A DNA stretch of 37,354 bases, from the NCBI GenBank assembly GCA_024682655.1, contig JAIKYZ010000126.1, forward strand, positions 1 to 37,354, in the 5' to 3' direction. Each line of letters opens with the position of its first letter. The first letter of the stretch is position 1. This stretch comes from Treponema sp. Its GTDB lineage: Bacteria > Spirochaetota > Spirochaetia > Treponematales > Treponemataceae. A model generated the notes under the pieces. That model searched no databases, was not told the origin of the DNA, and worked only from the letters and a program-made list of their open reading frames with translations. Both the position numbers and the translations under genes were made by a program. Positions 7,892-15,928 of this stretch are shown in pieces.

Positions 7892-9565
7892 TTAATCAAT
7901 TTTAATGGCCAATAAACTTTGGTCGTCGTATTGTTGTGTTATGCCACAGTATTTTTTCAAATCATCTTTAATCTTGTTTGAAATCTCTTTGGCACTTGCA
8001 TTACTATTTTTAATTATAACTTTCTTTAAACTTTCAGTAGAGTATTGTACACCATTTTCGTTAAGTGCTTCTATAACTCCATCTGTACAAGTTACTATTA
8101 TATCACCTTTTTGAAGATTAAGTTTAATATTTTTATAAATTGCATCTTTTGATACTCCTAAAGGCTCACTTGGATCAGATATTTGTTTTAAAGATTTATC
8201 CATGCTGCTGTAAAGGAATACCGGGTTGTTACCACATGTAGCAACTTCAGCTTCTTTACTTGTTGAATCATAAGTAATTAATGCAACACTAGCAAAATGG
8301 TCAATCTTTGAACTTTCTGAACAAATACCTCGGTTGGTCCAAGATAAGATTGTAGAAGAATCTTGATTTGTATTTACAGCAAGTCTTAAAATTGCACGAA
8401 TCATAATCATAACGATTAAAGAATTCATACCTTTTCCGGCTACATCTGTCATTATAAAGGAAATCCTGTCTTTTCTTGAAGCAATTACATCATAATAATC
8501 ACCACAAACACTTTCCATTGGATTTGTAAAACAACCGATTGAAAGTCCAGGAATTACTGGTAATTTTGCAGGCATCATAGTTTTTTGATATTTACTTGCA
8601 ATACTACCGTCTTTATTTAATTCAGTGTGTTCAGCATAAGCAAGGAAGCTGTACAATGGCTTCATTGTAGTTGAAATTGCATCTGTTAAAATAGTTACAT
8701 CTTCAAATTCTTGTCTAGTAAAAGCTGAATTTTCTGGTTTTCTTGCTAAGGCAACTAAACCAATAACACCTTCCTGCTGTTTGATAGGAACAAAAATATA
8801 ACTTCCACATCTTAAGAAATCTTCTGGACCATTCTGGAATACTCTAGGGTCCTTTACAGAATCTTCAATTAATACAGGTTCTCCACTTGAAAAAATATCA
8901 CCAAAAATATTGTCTTTTAACTGGAATTGAGCAAAACGGAGATTTGTTTCAACTCTGATTGGTTTGTGTGGCAAATCTTCTGGTAATTTATATGGAGGAG
9001 GGAAACTTCCCTTGAATGATTTTACTGCCAGGGTATTATCATATTCATCGGCAATAAGAATTACACAACCATCGGCTGAAACTTTTTCAGTCAATAATCC
9101 ATTACAATATTCAAGATAGTTTTCCATACTGTTATCGTTAGAAAAGAATGATGACAGTTTAGAAATTAACTCTTTATTTACATCAATAAGTCTTTGATAT
9201 TTTGTTTCCAGGGCATTAAGTTCAGCTTTGCTTACAGAATCCTGTGAACGTGCTGCCAAGGCTGCGGCTTCCGCTTTTTTCTGTTCGGCGGCTTTTTTGC
9301 GTTCTGGTGTATCAAAGATTTTAATAATCAGATATGGGGTTAAAACAACCATTGCTACAATAGCCGAAATTACAAAATACATGTAATAGCCAAGAGCATT
9401 AGAAAGTAAAGCTCCTATAGCAATTAAAGCAGTGGAAATAAAGGTTACAAAACTTACGTTAGCAGTTTTTCTAATCTTTATAATAGCAAGGAATAAGATT
9501 AGGATTGCGCCTAGTATTGCAATAACTAATAGAGGAAAACCAATGAATGAATCAATTGAAGTCAA
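7892..9565 (-). CDS. Membrane GAF-PP2C (SpoIIE/RsbU-type) serine phosphatase
   Basis: A 557-residue signalling phosphatase. Three hydrophobic segments at about residues 8-29, 37-58 and 60-82 are followed by an Ala/Lys/Glu coiled coil (88-140) and a GAF sensor domain (about 145-305). The SpoIIE-type PP2C domain (335-557) keeps its metal-binding motifs: GDYYDV, TDVAGKGMNS, TDGVIEALNENG and YDDQSLLAI. It should dephosphorylate the STAS protein in response to a GAF ligand or a membrane signal. The start is TTG, chosen for the AAGGAG 6 bases upstream and the clean first membrane segment. It is first in its operon, with a strong promoter 41 bases upstream. Confidence 0.92.
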   Translation of the reverse strand: MTSIDSFIGFPLLVIAILGAILILFLAIIKIRKTANVSFVTFISTALIAIGALLSNALGYYMYFVISAIVAMVVLTPYLIIKIFDTPERKKAAEQKKAEAAALAARSQDSVSKAELNALETKYQRLIDVNKELISKLSSFFSNDNSMENYLEYCNGLLTEKVSADGCVILIADEYDNTLAVKSFKGSFPPPYKLPEDLPHKPIRVETNLRFAQFQLKDNIFGDIFSSGEPVLIEDSVKDPRVFQNGPEDFLRCGSYIFVPIKQQEGVIGLVALARKPENSAFTRQEFEDVTILTDAISTTMKPLYSFLAYAEHTELNKDGSIASKYQKTMMPAKLPVIPGLSIGCFTNPMESVCGDYYDVIASRKDRISFIMTDVAGKGMNSLIVMIMIRAILRLAVNTNQDSSTILSWTNRGICSESSKIDHFASVALITYDSTSKEAEVATCGNNPVFLYSSMDKSLKQISDPSEPLGVSKDAIYKNIKLNLQKGDIIVTCTDGVIEALNENGVQYSTESLKKVIIKNSNASAKEISNKIKDDLKKYCGITQQYDDQSLLAIKID

Positions 9566-9605
9566 TCTTTTCTCCTTAAAATAGACCTTCCAGCCTTATT
9601 TGTAA

Positions 9606-9634
9606 ATTATAATAGTGAAATATAGGGGCGTCAA
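9606..9634 (-). promoter_or_regulatory. Promoter of the partner-switching operon
   Basis: On the minus strand: TTGACG (9634-9629), 17 bp, consensus TATAAT (9611-9606). It is a strong sigma-70-like match in the 186-base gap after the ParB-like gene. Confidence 0.7.
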
Positions 9635-9751
9635 GTTTTTAAATCACTTATCAAAGGGTATTAAAATCCTAAACGTCCTTATAATATTATCGACAAGTTT
9701 GGCTGATTTTATCAATTTATAAGAATTTTTAGTGAAAAAAAATGAGTTTTT

Positions 9752-10693
9752 TTAAGTTTCAGGGTAAATATCCTGATTATTTGTCATTGATTTCCTTAAA
9801 ATTAATTTGCTTATTTTGTTTTTAATCTTTCTAAATATACTGAACTTATATTTCTTCTTAAAATCTGAAACGGCTTCGTCCATTGGAATATTATCACCAT
9901 ATTTTTGTTTAATATCATCCCAATAGCGAACAATCCAGACGTATAAATCTCCAAGAGTTCTGTGTGGAAAAGCTCTTAAAGTATGTTTTCGGTTGATTAT
10001 ACTTATAAGAGGGTAATAAACATTATTGAACCAGGATTCAATTGCTTCTTCCATGGTGACTTCTTCTTTTTTGTCCTGATTCATAAAATATTTGTGAGTT
10101 AAAATATGATTGTATACAACGTCATAACGACCAGGACTTGAAAAATCAAGACACCAGTAATCTGTAATATCACCAAAGGCAGTTTCTGCATAAAATACTC
10201 TTTTTTCATAATAGATAATCTGTCTTATGATGTCGTTTACATTGTTTATATTTTTTAATTTGATTTCACTCTGTAAAGAAACAACTTCGGCGTCAATAAA
10301 TTCAACTCCACGGGTTTTTGCAACCGAAACTCTGTGATTTCCGTCTCTTACAAAATATAATCCGGAAATCTCATAAACTTTAATTGGTGGCAGATCTATT
10401 GATTGAATTGCTGCTGCATCAACTCTTTCCCAGCGATTTCTTAAGTGAGTTGATTTTGGAAAGAATTTATTATCAAAATCGTTGTATCTTCCTTCGCTGC
10501 CTACAATTTTTTCAATAGGAATAACTTTCATTCCAACATAAGTTTCTGCTGTAGGTTTTAAAAGATGTTTTACATCATTTAAAGATATGAGTTTTGCTTC
10601 TTCTGGGGAAAGAATATGTTGAAATCCATTGAGTAATGCCTTGTTGTGAGCTTTTAAGAAATCATCTTCTGTCTGGTGTGTTACAAAATCCAT
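9752..10693 (-). CDS. ParB-like domain protein of unknown function
   Basis: A 313-residue cytosolic protein. Residues about 50-140 resemble the ParB/sulfiredoxin nucleotide-binding fold: a strand pair around VIPIEKIVGSEGRY and then PPIKVYEISGLYFVRDGNHRVSVAKTRG, where DGNHRVSVA is the characteristic motif. The C-terminal half (TLGDLYVWIVRYWDDIKQKYG) resembles DUF4032-like proteins. A partner ParA and DNA-binding helix-turn-helix are not evident, so chromosome segregation is unlikely. It is the last gene of a unit with a metallophosphoesterase (20-base gap) and a TPR-Mrr protein. Its role is unknown. Confidence 0.65.
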   Translation of the reverse strand: MDFVTHQTEDDFLKAHNKALLNGFQHILSPEEAKLISLNDVKHLLKPTAETYVGMKVIPIEKIVGSEGRYNDFDNKFFPKSTHLRNRWERVDAAAIQSIDLPPIKVYEISGLYFVRDGNHRVSVAKTRGVEFIDAEVVSLQSEIKLKNINNVNDIIRQIIYYEKRVFYAETAFGDITDYWCLDFSSPGRYDVVYNHILTHKYFMNQDKKEEVTMEEAIESWFNNVYYPLISIINRKHTLRAFPHRTLGDLYVWIVRYWDDIKQKYGDNIPMDEAVSDFKKKYKFSIFRKIKNKISKLILRKSMTNNQDIYPET

Positions 10694-10713
10694 AAAATAT
10701 CCTGAGTTAAAGT

Positions 10714-11448
10714 TTATTGCCTAATTTTTATATAATCTGAATTTTCATCTAGAGGTAATTCTATTATGCAGTGGGCGTATGCATTTACGACCGTTGTTTC
10801 ATAATATTTACCAATTCTTTCTTCCCTCATATCATATAGATGAATGTGTCCATGTACCATATAGGTTGGGTGAAATTTTTGTAAAAACCAGTTGTAACAC
10901 TCAAAACCCTTGTGACATGGATCATCTTTGTCGTGTATATGTCTAGGTGATGCATGAGTAAGAAAGATGTCCAGATATCTTCCATACTTTATTTTATTTC
11001 TTATTAATTGTGGTATTAATTTAAAAATTTTAAATTTCATCTGCCTGTCGGAATATTGATTAAGGCCCTTGTTGTATTTTAAGGTTCCGGAAAGTCCTGC
11101 AATAAGCAGGGGAGTTTCACGTCCGCTTTTTGGATCTATAAAGGTAAGATTGTGATTTTCTTCGTGCTTAAAGCCTAAATAAGTACCCCCGTGACTTTTA
11201 CTTTCTTCGTATCTGTTGAAAGGGTCTCCCATAAATTTTGATTCAGGGTGGTACATGTGAAAGTCTTTTAAATCATGATTACCAAAAATAAAGTAGGTTG
11301 GTTTATTAAAAATCGTAACAACATAATCTACGTAATCCATTGGTAAATCTCCTGCGCATAGAATTAAATCTATGTCAGGAAAAGTTTCCTTTACGTTTTG
11401 ATTATAAATTAATGGGTCAACATAATCTGAAAGACATAAAATTTTCAT
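10714..11448 (-). CDS. Calcineurin-like metallophosphoesterase
   Basis: A 244-residue metallophosphoesterase fold. Visible metal-site motifs are LSDYVDP at the N-terminus, CAGDLP, FGNHDL, THASPRH and VHGHIHLY. The first motif is SDYV where DxH is usual, so one metal ligand seems replaced. The other motifs are complete, so activity is still possible with an altered first site. Its start codon overlaps the stop of the upstream TPR-Mrr gene by one base (TAATG), indicating translational coupling. The substrate cannot be predicted. Confidence 0.85.
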   Translation of the reverse strand: MKILCLSDYVDPLIYNQNVKETFPDIDLILCAGDLPMDYVDYVVTIFNKPTYFIFGNHDLKDFHMYHPESKFMGDPFNRYEESKSHGGTYLGFKHEENHNLTFIDPKSGRETPLLIAGLSGTLKYNKGLNQYSDRQMKFKIFKLIPQLIRNKIKYGRYLDIFLTHASPRHIHDKDDPCHKGFECYNWFLQKFHPTYMVHGHIHLYDMREERIGKYYETTVVNAYAHCIIELPLDENSDYIKIRQ

Positions 11449-12815
11449 TAAGCACCAGCTTTTGTTAAAACGGCTTCCAGTTTTTGTTTTTCTATTAACT
11501 CAATTGGTCGATTTTCTGCGTAATGTTTTGCTGCAGGTGTAAAACCAGAACTAGAGAATAGATAGCCTTTTACACTGTTCATTGACTTCATTTCATCCAA
11601 ACCTTCGCGTACTGCTGAATCGTCAATTGCTTCTGGTTCTCGATAAAATCTTATAAAAAGGATTTGTTTTCTTACGGCAACCCAGTTATCATCACCTTTT
11701 GCAACTGCTGTAATTTGACAACCCCATTTCTTTCCATCACAGTTAAGAACCTGAAGATTTAAGCCTTTTACAACGGCATTTTGGCAAATCTGAATAAATT
11801 CATCATTACCTTCTGTAAGGTAATCTTTTAGATAATCATTTGACTGAAGGTCTTTATATTCTGCTAATTTTGTTGCTACATCTCTGAAAGACTTGTTTAT
11901 CTTGTGGATGACTTCCCACTGTTCAATAGCCTTATCAATCATTCTTGATTTTTCGTAGCAAGTTGCAAGGAAGTAACGGGCGTAAATTGTTTCCTGATTC
12001 TGCCCATTTTTATCAAGTTCAATGGCACGATTAAAATCCACAGCCGCGTTATCAAATCTACCGGCAATTAAATAACATGAACCGTGTTCGATAATAGCTT
12101 TTTGTTTAACATCCGGGTCACGCTGGGCTTTTTCGAAAGCTTTTATAGCACCCTGTAAATCTTTTGCATCTTTAAGAATCTTTCCTAAATAATAGAAAGA
12201 AGAATAAGTTTCAGGGCTTAATTTGATTGCTGCATCAATTTCTTTTTTTGCTTCGTTGTATTGTTTTGTTCTATAAAGCATAAGTCCAATTTCTGCGTGG
12301 GCCTTTGCATGTTTTCTGTTTAACATTACAGCCTTCTGCATAAATCCCAGGGCTATATCATATCTGTTCTGAGTTTCATAAATATGACCGGCATTATAGA
12401 AGTTTTCTGCATTTTTAGGATCAAGTTTTGTAAGGAGAAGGAAGTTTTTAAGGGCTTCTTCCATCTGATTATATTTCATTAAAAGACCAGAATATTCCTG
12501 TCTAAAATCTAATTCATTGATATTTTCACCAAATAAAGCATTTTCGTTTACAGTTTTGTATTCAAGCATTGCAAGTTCTGGTTTATTTTCTTTAAGATAT
12601 GCCTTACCAAGATAATAATGGGCAAGGTAATTTTTTGAATCTTTTGCTATAATCTGCTTTGTGAGCTTTATGGCTTTTTGAGTTTTTCCTTGTTTTATTA
12701 ATTTTGGTACACTATCTAATTTAGTAGGAACAATTGCACCTTTTACAACAAGAAAAACGATTGTGGCAATCACAGCTATAAGAAGAGAAATTATTATTAT
12801 AGCGACTGCTCCCAT
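11448..12815 (-). CDS. Membrane-anchored TPR protein with C-terminal Mrr/restriction-endonuclease-like domain
   Basis: A 455-residue protein. An N-terminal membrane segment (residues about 4-25) is followed by seven to eight TPR motifs (about 35-320), e.g. AHYYLGKAYLKENKPELAMLEYK. The last ~115 residues end in SSSGFTPAAKHYAENRPIELIEKQKLEAVL, which matches the end of Mrr_cat restriction-endonuclease-like domains. The expected QxK catalytic strand appears as QILFIRFYRE, without the lysine pair, so the domain is probably a non-cutting binding module. It is the first gene of its operon, with a good AGGAG site. Scaffold function is inferred. Confidence 0.75.
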   Translation of the reverse strand: MGAVAIIIISLLIAVIATIVFLVVKGAIVPTKLDSVPKLIKQGKTQKAIKLTKQIIAKDSKNYLAHYYLGKAYLKENKPELAMLEYKTVNENALFGENINELDFRQEYSGLLMKYNQMEEALKNFLLLTKLDPKNAENFYNAGHIYETQNRYDIALGFMQKAVMLNRKHAKAHAEIGLMLYRTKQYNEAKKEIDAAIKLSPETYSSFYYLGKILKDAKDLQGAIKAFEKAQRDPDVKQKAIIEHGSCYLIAGRFDNAAVDFNRAIELDKNGQNQETIYARYFLATCYEKSRMIDKAIEQWEVIHKINKSFRDVATKLAEYKDLQSNDYLKDYLTEGNDEFIQICQNAVVKGLNLQVLNCDGKKWGCQITAVAKGDDNWVAVRKQILFIRFYREPEAIDDSAVREGLDEMKSMNSVKGYLFSSSGFTPAAKHYAENRPIELIEKQKLEAVLTKAGA

Positions 12816-12871
12816 GGCAAACTCCTATCTCTGATTAAGGATTAAATTAAATTAATTCGATAATATAAATT

Positions 12872-12900
12872 AGAGTAGTAAATTTATCTAGATGTGTCAA
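12872..12900 (-). promoter_or_regulatory. Candidate promoter of the TPR-Mrr operon
   Basis: On the minus strand: consensus TTGACA (12900-12895), 17 bp, TACTCT (12877-12872). The -10 is weak. It lies in the gap between the divergent genes at 12815 and 12928. Confidence 0.5.
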
Positions 12901-12927
12901 ATAATTAAGACAATAAGGATTTTTATA

Positions 12928-13788
12928 ATGAAGAGAAAATTAATAAATATTTGTTTTATATTTTTATTTGCAAATATTAACCTTTTTGCTCAGTCTCAGG
13001 GAGAATTATTGTTTAAACAAAACCGGAGTCAGGAAGCAATTGGCTATCTGGAAGAGGAAGTAAACAATGGTACGGCCTCTGCTGATGGCTATAATTTTCT
13101 GGGCTTGGCCTATTACCAGCTTGGAGATTATGAAAAATCTGTTGAAGCTTTTGATAAGGGATTAAAGGTTCCTGCGACTAATAAAAAAATACTTTCTTTT
13201 AATCAGGGGAATTCTTATTACGCCCTTGGAAATTTTGAGGCTGCTGTAAAAAGTTTTTCCTTGGCTTTTGCCGCTGATTCAACTTATTATCCTGCTTTAT
13301 TAAATAGAGCTAATTCTTATTTGATGGCAGGGAATCTGGAAGCCGCTCTTGGAGATTATAAAAAATATGTAGCTTGTAATCCTTATGATGAACAGGCAGA
13401 TAAAATTAATCAGATGATTAATGCAATTGTGAGTGAATTAAGTCGTTTGGAAGAAGAAGCTAAAATGGCAGAAATTGAAGCTGCTAAAAGGGCCGAAGAA
13501 GAAAAACGTATAGCCGCAGAACTTGAAAAACAAAGGCAGGAAGAAGAAGCTAGAAGAGCGGAAGAAGAAAGACTTGCTGCGGAAAGAAAAGCGGAAGAAG
13601 AAAGGTTAGCCGCTGAAAGAAAAGCCGAGGAAGAAAGAATTCTTGCAGAAAAAAGAGCTGCAGAAGCAGAAAGACGTAGAAAATTACTTGAAGAAGTTGC
13701 TAATTCTCTACAAAATACAGACTCAACTAATATGTCTTCTGGAACGGAAGATTTAATAGAATATGAAATGGAATCTGAGTTAGACTAA
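12928..13788 (+). CDS. Exported TPR protein with charged coiled-coil tail
   Basis: A 286-residue protein. A signal peptide (MKRKLINICFIFLFANINLFA) is followed by three to four TPRs (residues about 25-150), e.g. YNFLGLAYYQLGDYEKSVEAF, then a long Glu/Ala/Arg/Lys coiled coil (about 165-255) containing three 11-residue tandem repeats. The tail is acidic and Ser/Thr-rich. The ATG at 12928 is preferred over an ATG at 12892 because it has AAGGA 8 bases upstream and opens directly with the signal peptide. It precedes by 21 bases a larger TPR/coiled-coil membrane protein, so the two may form a periplasmic complex (inference). Confidence 0.8.
   Translation: MKRKLINICFIFLFANINLFAQSQGELLFKQNRSQEAIGYLEEEVNNGTASADGYNFLGLAYYQLGDYEKSVEAFDKGLKVPATNKKILSFNQGNSYYALGNFEAAVKSFSLAFAADSTYYPALLNRANSYLMAGNLEAALGDYKKYVACNPYDEQADKINQMINAIVSELSRLEEEAKMAEIEAAKRAEEEKRIAAELEKQRQEEEARRAEEERLAAERKAEEERLAAERKAEEERILAEKRAAEAERRRKLLEEVANSLQNTDSTNMSSGTEDLIEYEMESELD
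13558..13656 (+). repeat. Three 33-bp tandem repeats coding AEEERLAAERK-type units
   Basis: Copies at 13558-13590 and 13591-13623 both code AEEERLAAERK; a diverged third copy at 13624-13656 codes AEEERILAEKR. They extend the coiled coil of the TPR protein. The synonymous differences between copies show they are not a recent duplication. Confidence 0.85.
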
Positions 13789-13809
13789 AAATATAAATAG
13801 AGGGGAAAA

Positions 13810-15921
13810 ATGAAATTAGATAAGAAAAAGAAAATCATTATTGCTTGTGCAGGTGCACTTTTAATTGCACTTTTGATTTTTATACCAATCACAGTAAAGT
13901 CTTGTTCTAGTAAGACTTCCTTAAAAAATAAGTACAATCTTGCAAAAGTTTATGCCGAAAGAGGCGAGTACGACAGAGCTTTAAGTCTTTTGGATACAAT
14001 TTTGGTAAAAAACGCTGAAGACGAAATTGCTCTGGATATGCTTAATCAAATTGTAGAAATGAAAAAGGCTGCCAGTGAAGGAAGAACTGTAGAAGGTTTT
14101 AGTAATCTAAAACTGGATACTTCCGAATTTGCCGATACCATGCAGGATACTTTATCTACAATGCAAAAGGCTCTTGAAGAATCTAATAAACAAACAGAAG
14201 AAAACAGAAAGGCTATGGAGAATATGCTGAAAATGCAGGAAGAATCTTCAAAAGCCGAAGAAAATCGCAGACTGGCCGAAGAACAACGCCGTCAGAAAAT
14301 AGAAGCAGAAGAAAAGGAAAAGGCCGCTAAAGAAGCTGAAGAAAAAGCAGAAAAAAAGGCCCGTGAAGCTGCCCTTGCAGAACAAAAGAAAAAGGCCGAA
14401 GAAAAACGTAAGGCCGAAGAAGCTGAAATTGCCAAAAAGAACGAAAAATTAAAAAAAGAACTCAATGACGTAAATGAAGAAATCCAAAAAGGTGAAACAG
14501 CCTTGGCAACTGGTAATATTGAAGAAGCAATGAAACATTTTAATAAAGCAAATTCAATTATGCCGGGAGAAGCTGGAAAAGATTTAATTGCGGCCAAGGA
14601 ATCAGAAATTGCTGAATCTTTATACGAAGCTGCACAAAAAGCTGCAACCCCAGAAGAAAAAGAAAAATTACTTGCAGAAGCCGTTGCAATGGCCAGTAAA
14701 GCAGTAAAAGACAATCCACAGGATGCTAATTCGCATTATATTTTGGCCCAGGATGCAATTGGTAAGAAAGATTATAACAATGCAATGACAGAACTTAAGA
14801 GTGCCATTCAAAATGACCCTGAAAATGCCATTTATTATTACGATTTGGGAAAAGTTCAGTATTCTATGAAAAAATATGGCGAGGCTGCTGCTTCTTTTAA
14901 TTCCTGCTGTCAGAAAAATCCAGATTATGCTCCATCAAGATATAATTTAGGTTTATGTCAGTTAAAATTAAAAAATGATAAGGCTGCTCTTGAAGCTTTT
15001 AGAAAGGCAATTGATGTTGATCCAAGACACGAAAAAGCTCATCTGGAAGAAGCAAGAATTTTAAGTCGACGTGGAGACTATTCCGGGGCAATTACAGCTT
15101 ATGAAGTGGTACTTTCTATTAATAATATGAACATTACCGCTTCTAAAGAGTTGGGAAATGTTTATTATCAGAGTCAAAAATATGACAAGGCCGAAGAATC
15201 TTATAGAAAAGCCCTTTCGATGATGTCTGAAAGTGAAGAACAGATTCTTACAAAATATAATCTTTCTACAGTTTTGTATGATGCTGGTAAAATGGCAGAT
15301 TCTGAAAAATATGCAAAAGAAGCCTACGAAAATTATTCACTGGTAAGAAATGATAAATCAAAAGCCAGTATAATTTACAATTACGCCCTCATACTTGATA
15401 GTAAAGATGATATTGATTCTGCAATTCCTTTATATATGGAAGTATTAAAATATAATCCTGAACACATAAAGACAAAGATAAATCTTGGGGTTATGTATAT
15501 GAACCTTGATCCACCAGATGTTGATACTGCAATGGGACTTTTCAATCAGGTTTATGCAAAAGATAAAAATAACTTTGAAGTAAATAATAATCTTGGAAGT
15601 GCCTATTTGGAAAAAGAAGATTTTAAGAATTCTATTTTCTATTTCCAGAATGCCCTTAAAATTGAACCAAGTAATAATGCAGTAAGATTTAATCTTGCTA
15701 ATGCTTATGCAAAAAACTCAGATTATGATAATGCAAAAGTAGTTTATATGGATGTTGTAAAGGCAGATCCAAAAAACTGGGATGCTTATCTTGAGCTTTC
15801 AAAAGTATTATTACAATTAAACGATACTAAGGGAGCTGAAAAATATCTTATTTATCTTCAGGAAAAAAATCCTGCTTATAAAACTTTAGAGGTTGAAAAT
15901 CTTTTAGCTTCTATAAAATAA
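13810..15921 (+). CDS. Large membrane-anchored TPR/coiled-coil protein
   Basis: A 703-residue protein. A positively charged start (MKLDKKKK) and one membrane segment at about residues 9-29 anchor it, probably facing the periplasm. A first TPR pair (about 38-75) is followed by a charged coiled coil (about 115-220, rich in AEEKRKAEE-type runs) and then about ten TPRs to the C-terminus, e.g. AIYYYDLGKVQYSMKKYGEAAASF. The ATG has a strong AGAGGGG site. It probably shares a transcript with the preceding TPR gene and converges on mutL with a 7-base gap. It is a likely scaffold for an envelope complex; no enzyme motif is visible. Confidence 0.8.
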   Translation: MKLDKKKKIIIACAGALLIALLIFIPITVKSCSSKTSLKNKYNLAKVYAERGEYDRALSLLDTILVKNAEDEIALDMLNQIVEMKKAASEGRTVEGFSNLKLDTSEFADTMQDTLSTMQKALEESNKQTEENRKAMENMLKMQEESSKAEENRRLAEEQRRQKIEAEEKEKAAKEAEEKAEKKAREAALAEQKKKAEEKRKAEEAEIAKKNEKLKKELNDVNEEIQKGETALATGNIEEAMKHFNKANSIMPGEAGKDLIAAKESEIAESLYEAAQKAATPEEKEKLLAEAVAMASKAVKDNPQDANSHYILAQDAIGKKDYNNAMTELKSAIQNDPENAIYYYDLGKVQYSMKKYGEAAASFNSCCQKNPDYAPSRYNLGLCQLKLKNDKAALEAFRKAIDVDPRHEKAHLEEARILSRRGDYSGAITAYEVVLSINNMNITASKELGNVYYQSQKYDKAEESYRKALSMMSESEEQILTKYNLSTVLYDAGKMADSEKYAKEAYENYSLVRNDKSKASIIYNYALILDSKDDIDSAIPLYMEVLKYNPEHIKTKINLGVMYMNLDPPDVDTAMGLFNQVYAKDKNNFEVNNNLGSAYLEKEDFKNSIFYFQNALKIEPSNNAVRFNLANAYAKNSDYDNAKVVYMDVVKADPKNWDAYLELSKVLLQLNDTKGAEKYLIYLQEKNPAYKTLEVENLLASIK

Positions 15922-15928
15922 GAAAATC

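Noticed and set aside
13441..14460. Possible CRISPR-like or satellite repeats
   Set aside because: The repetition is codon-level coiled-coil sequence (GAA/GCA-rich) in frame, with no spacers.
14292..14714. 140-codon minus-strand reading frame rich in Ser/Ala/Phe
   Set aside because: It is the mirror of the Glu/Ala/Lys coiled coil of the 703-residue TPR protein, with no ribosome-binding site.
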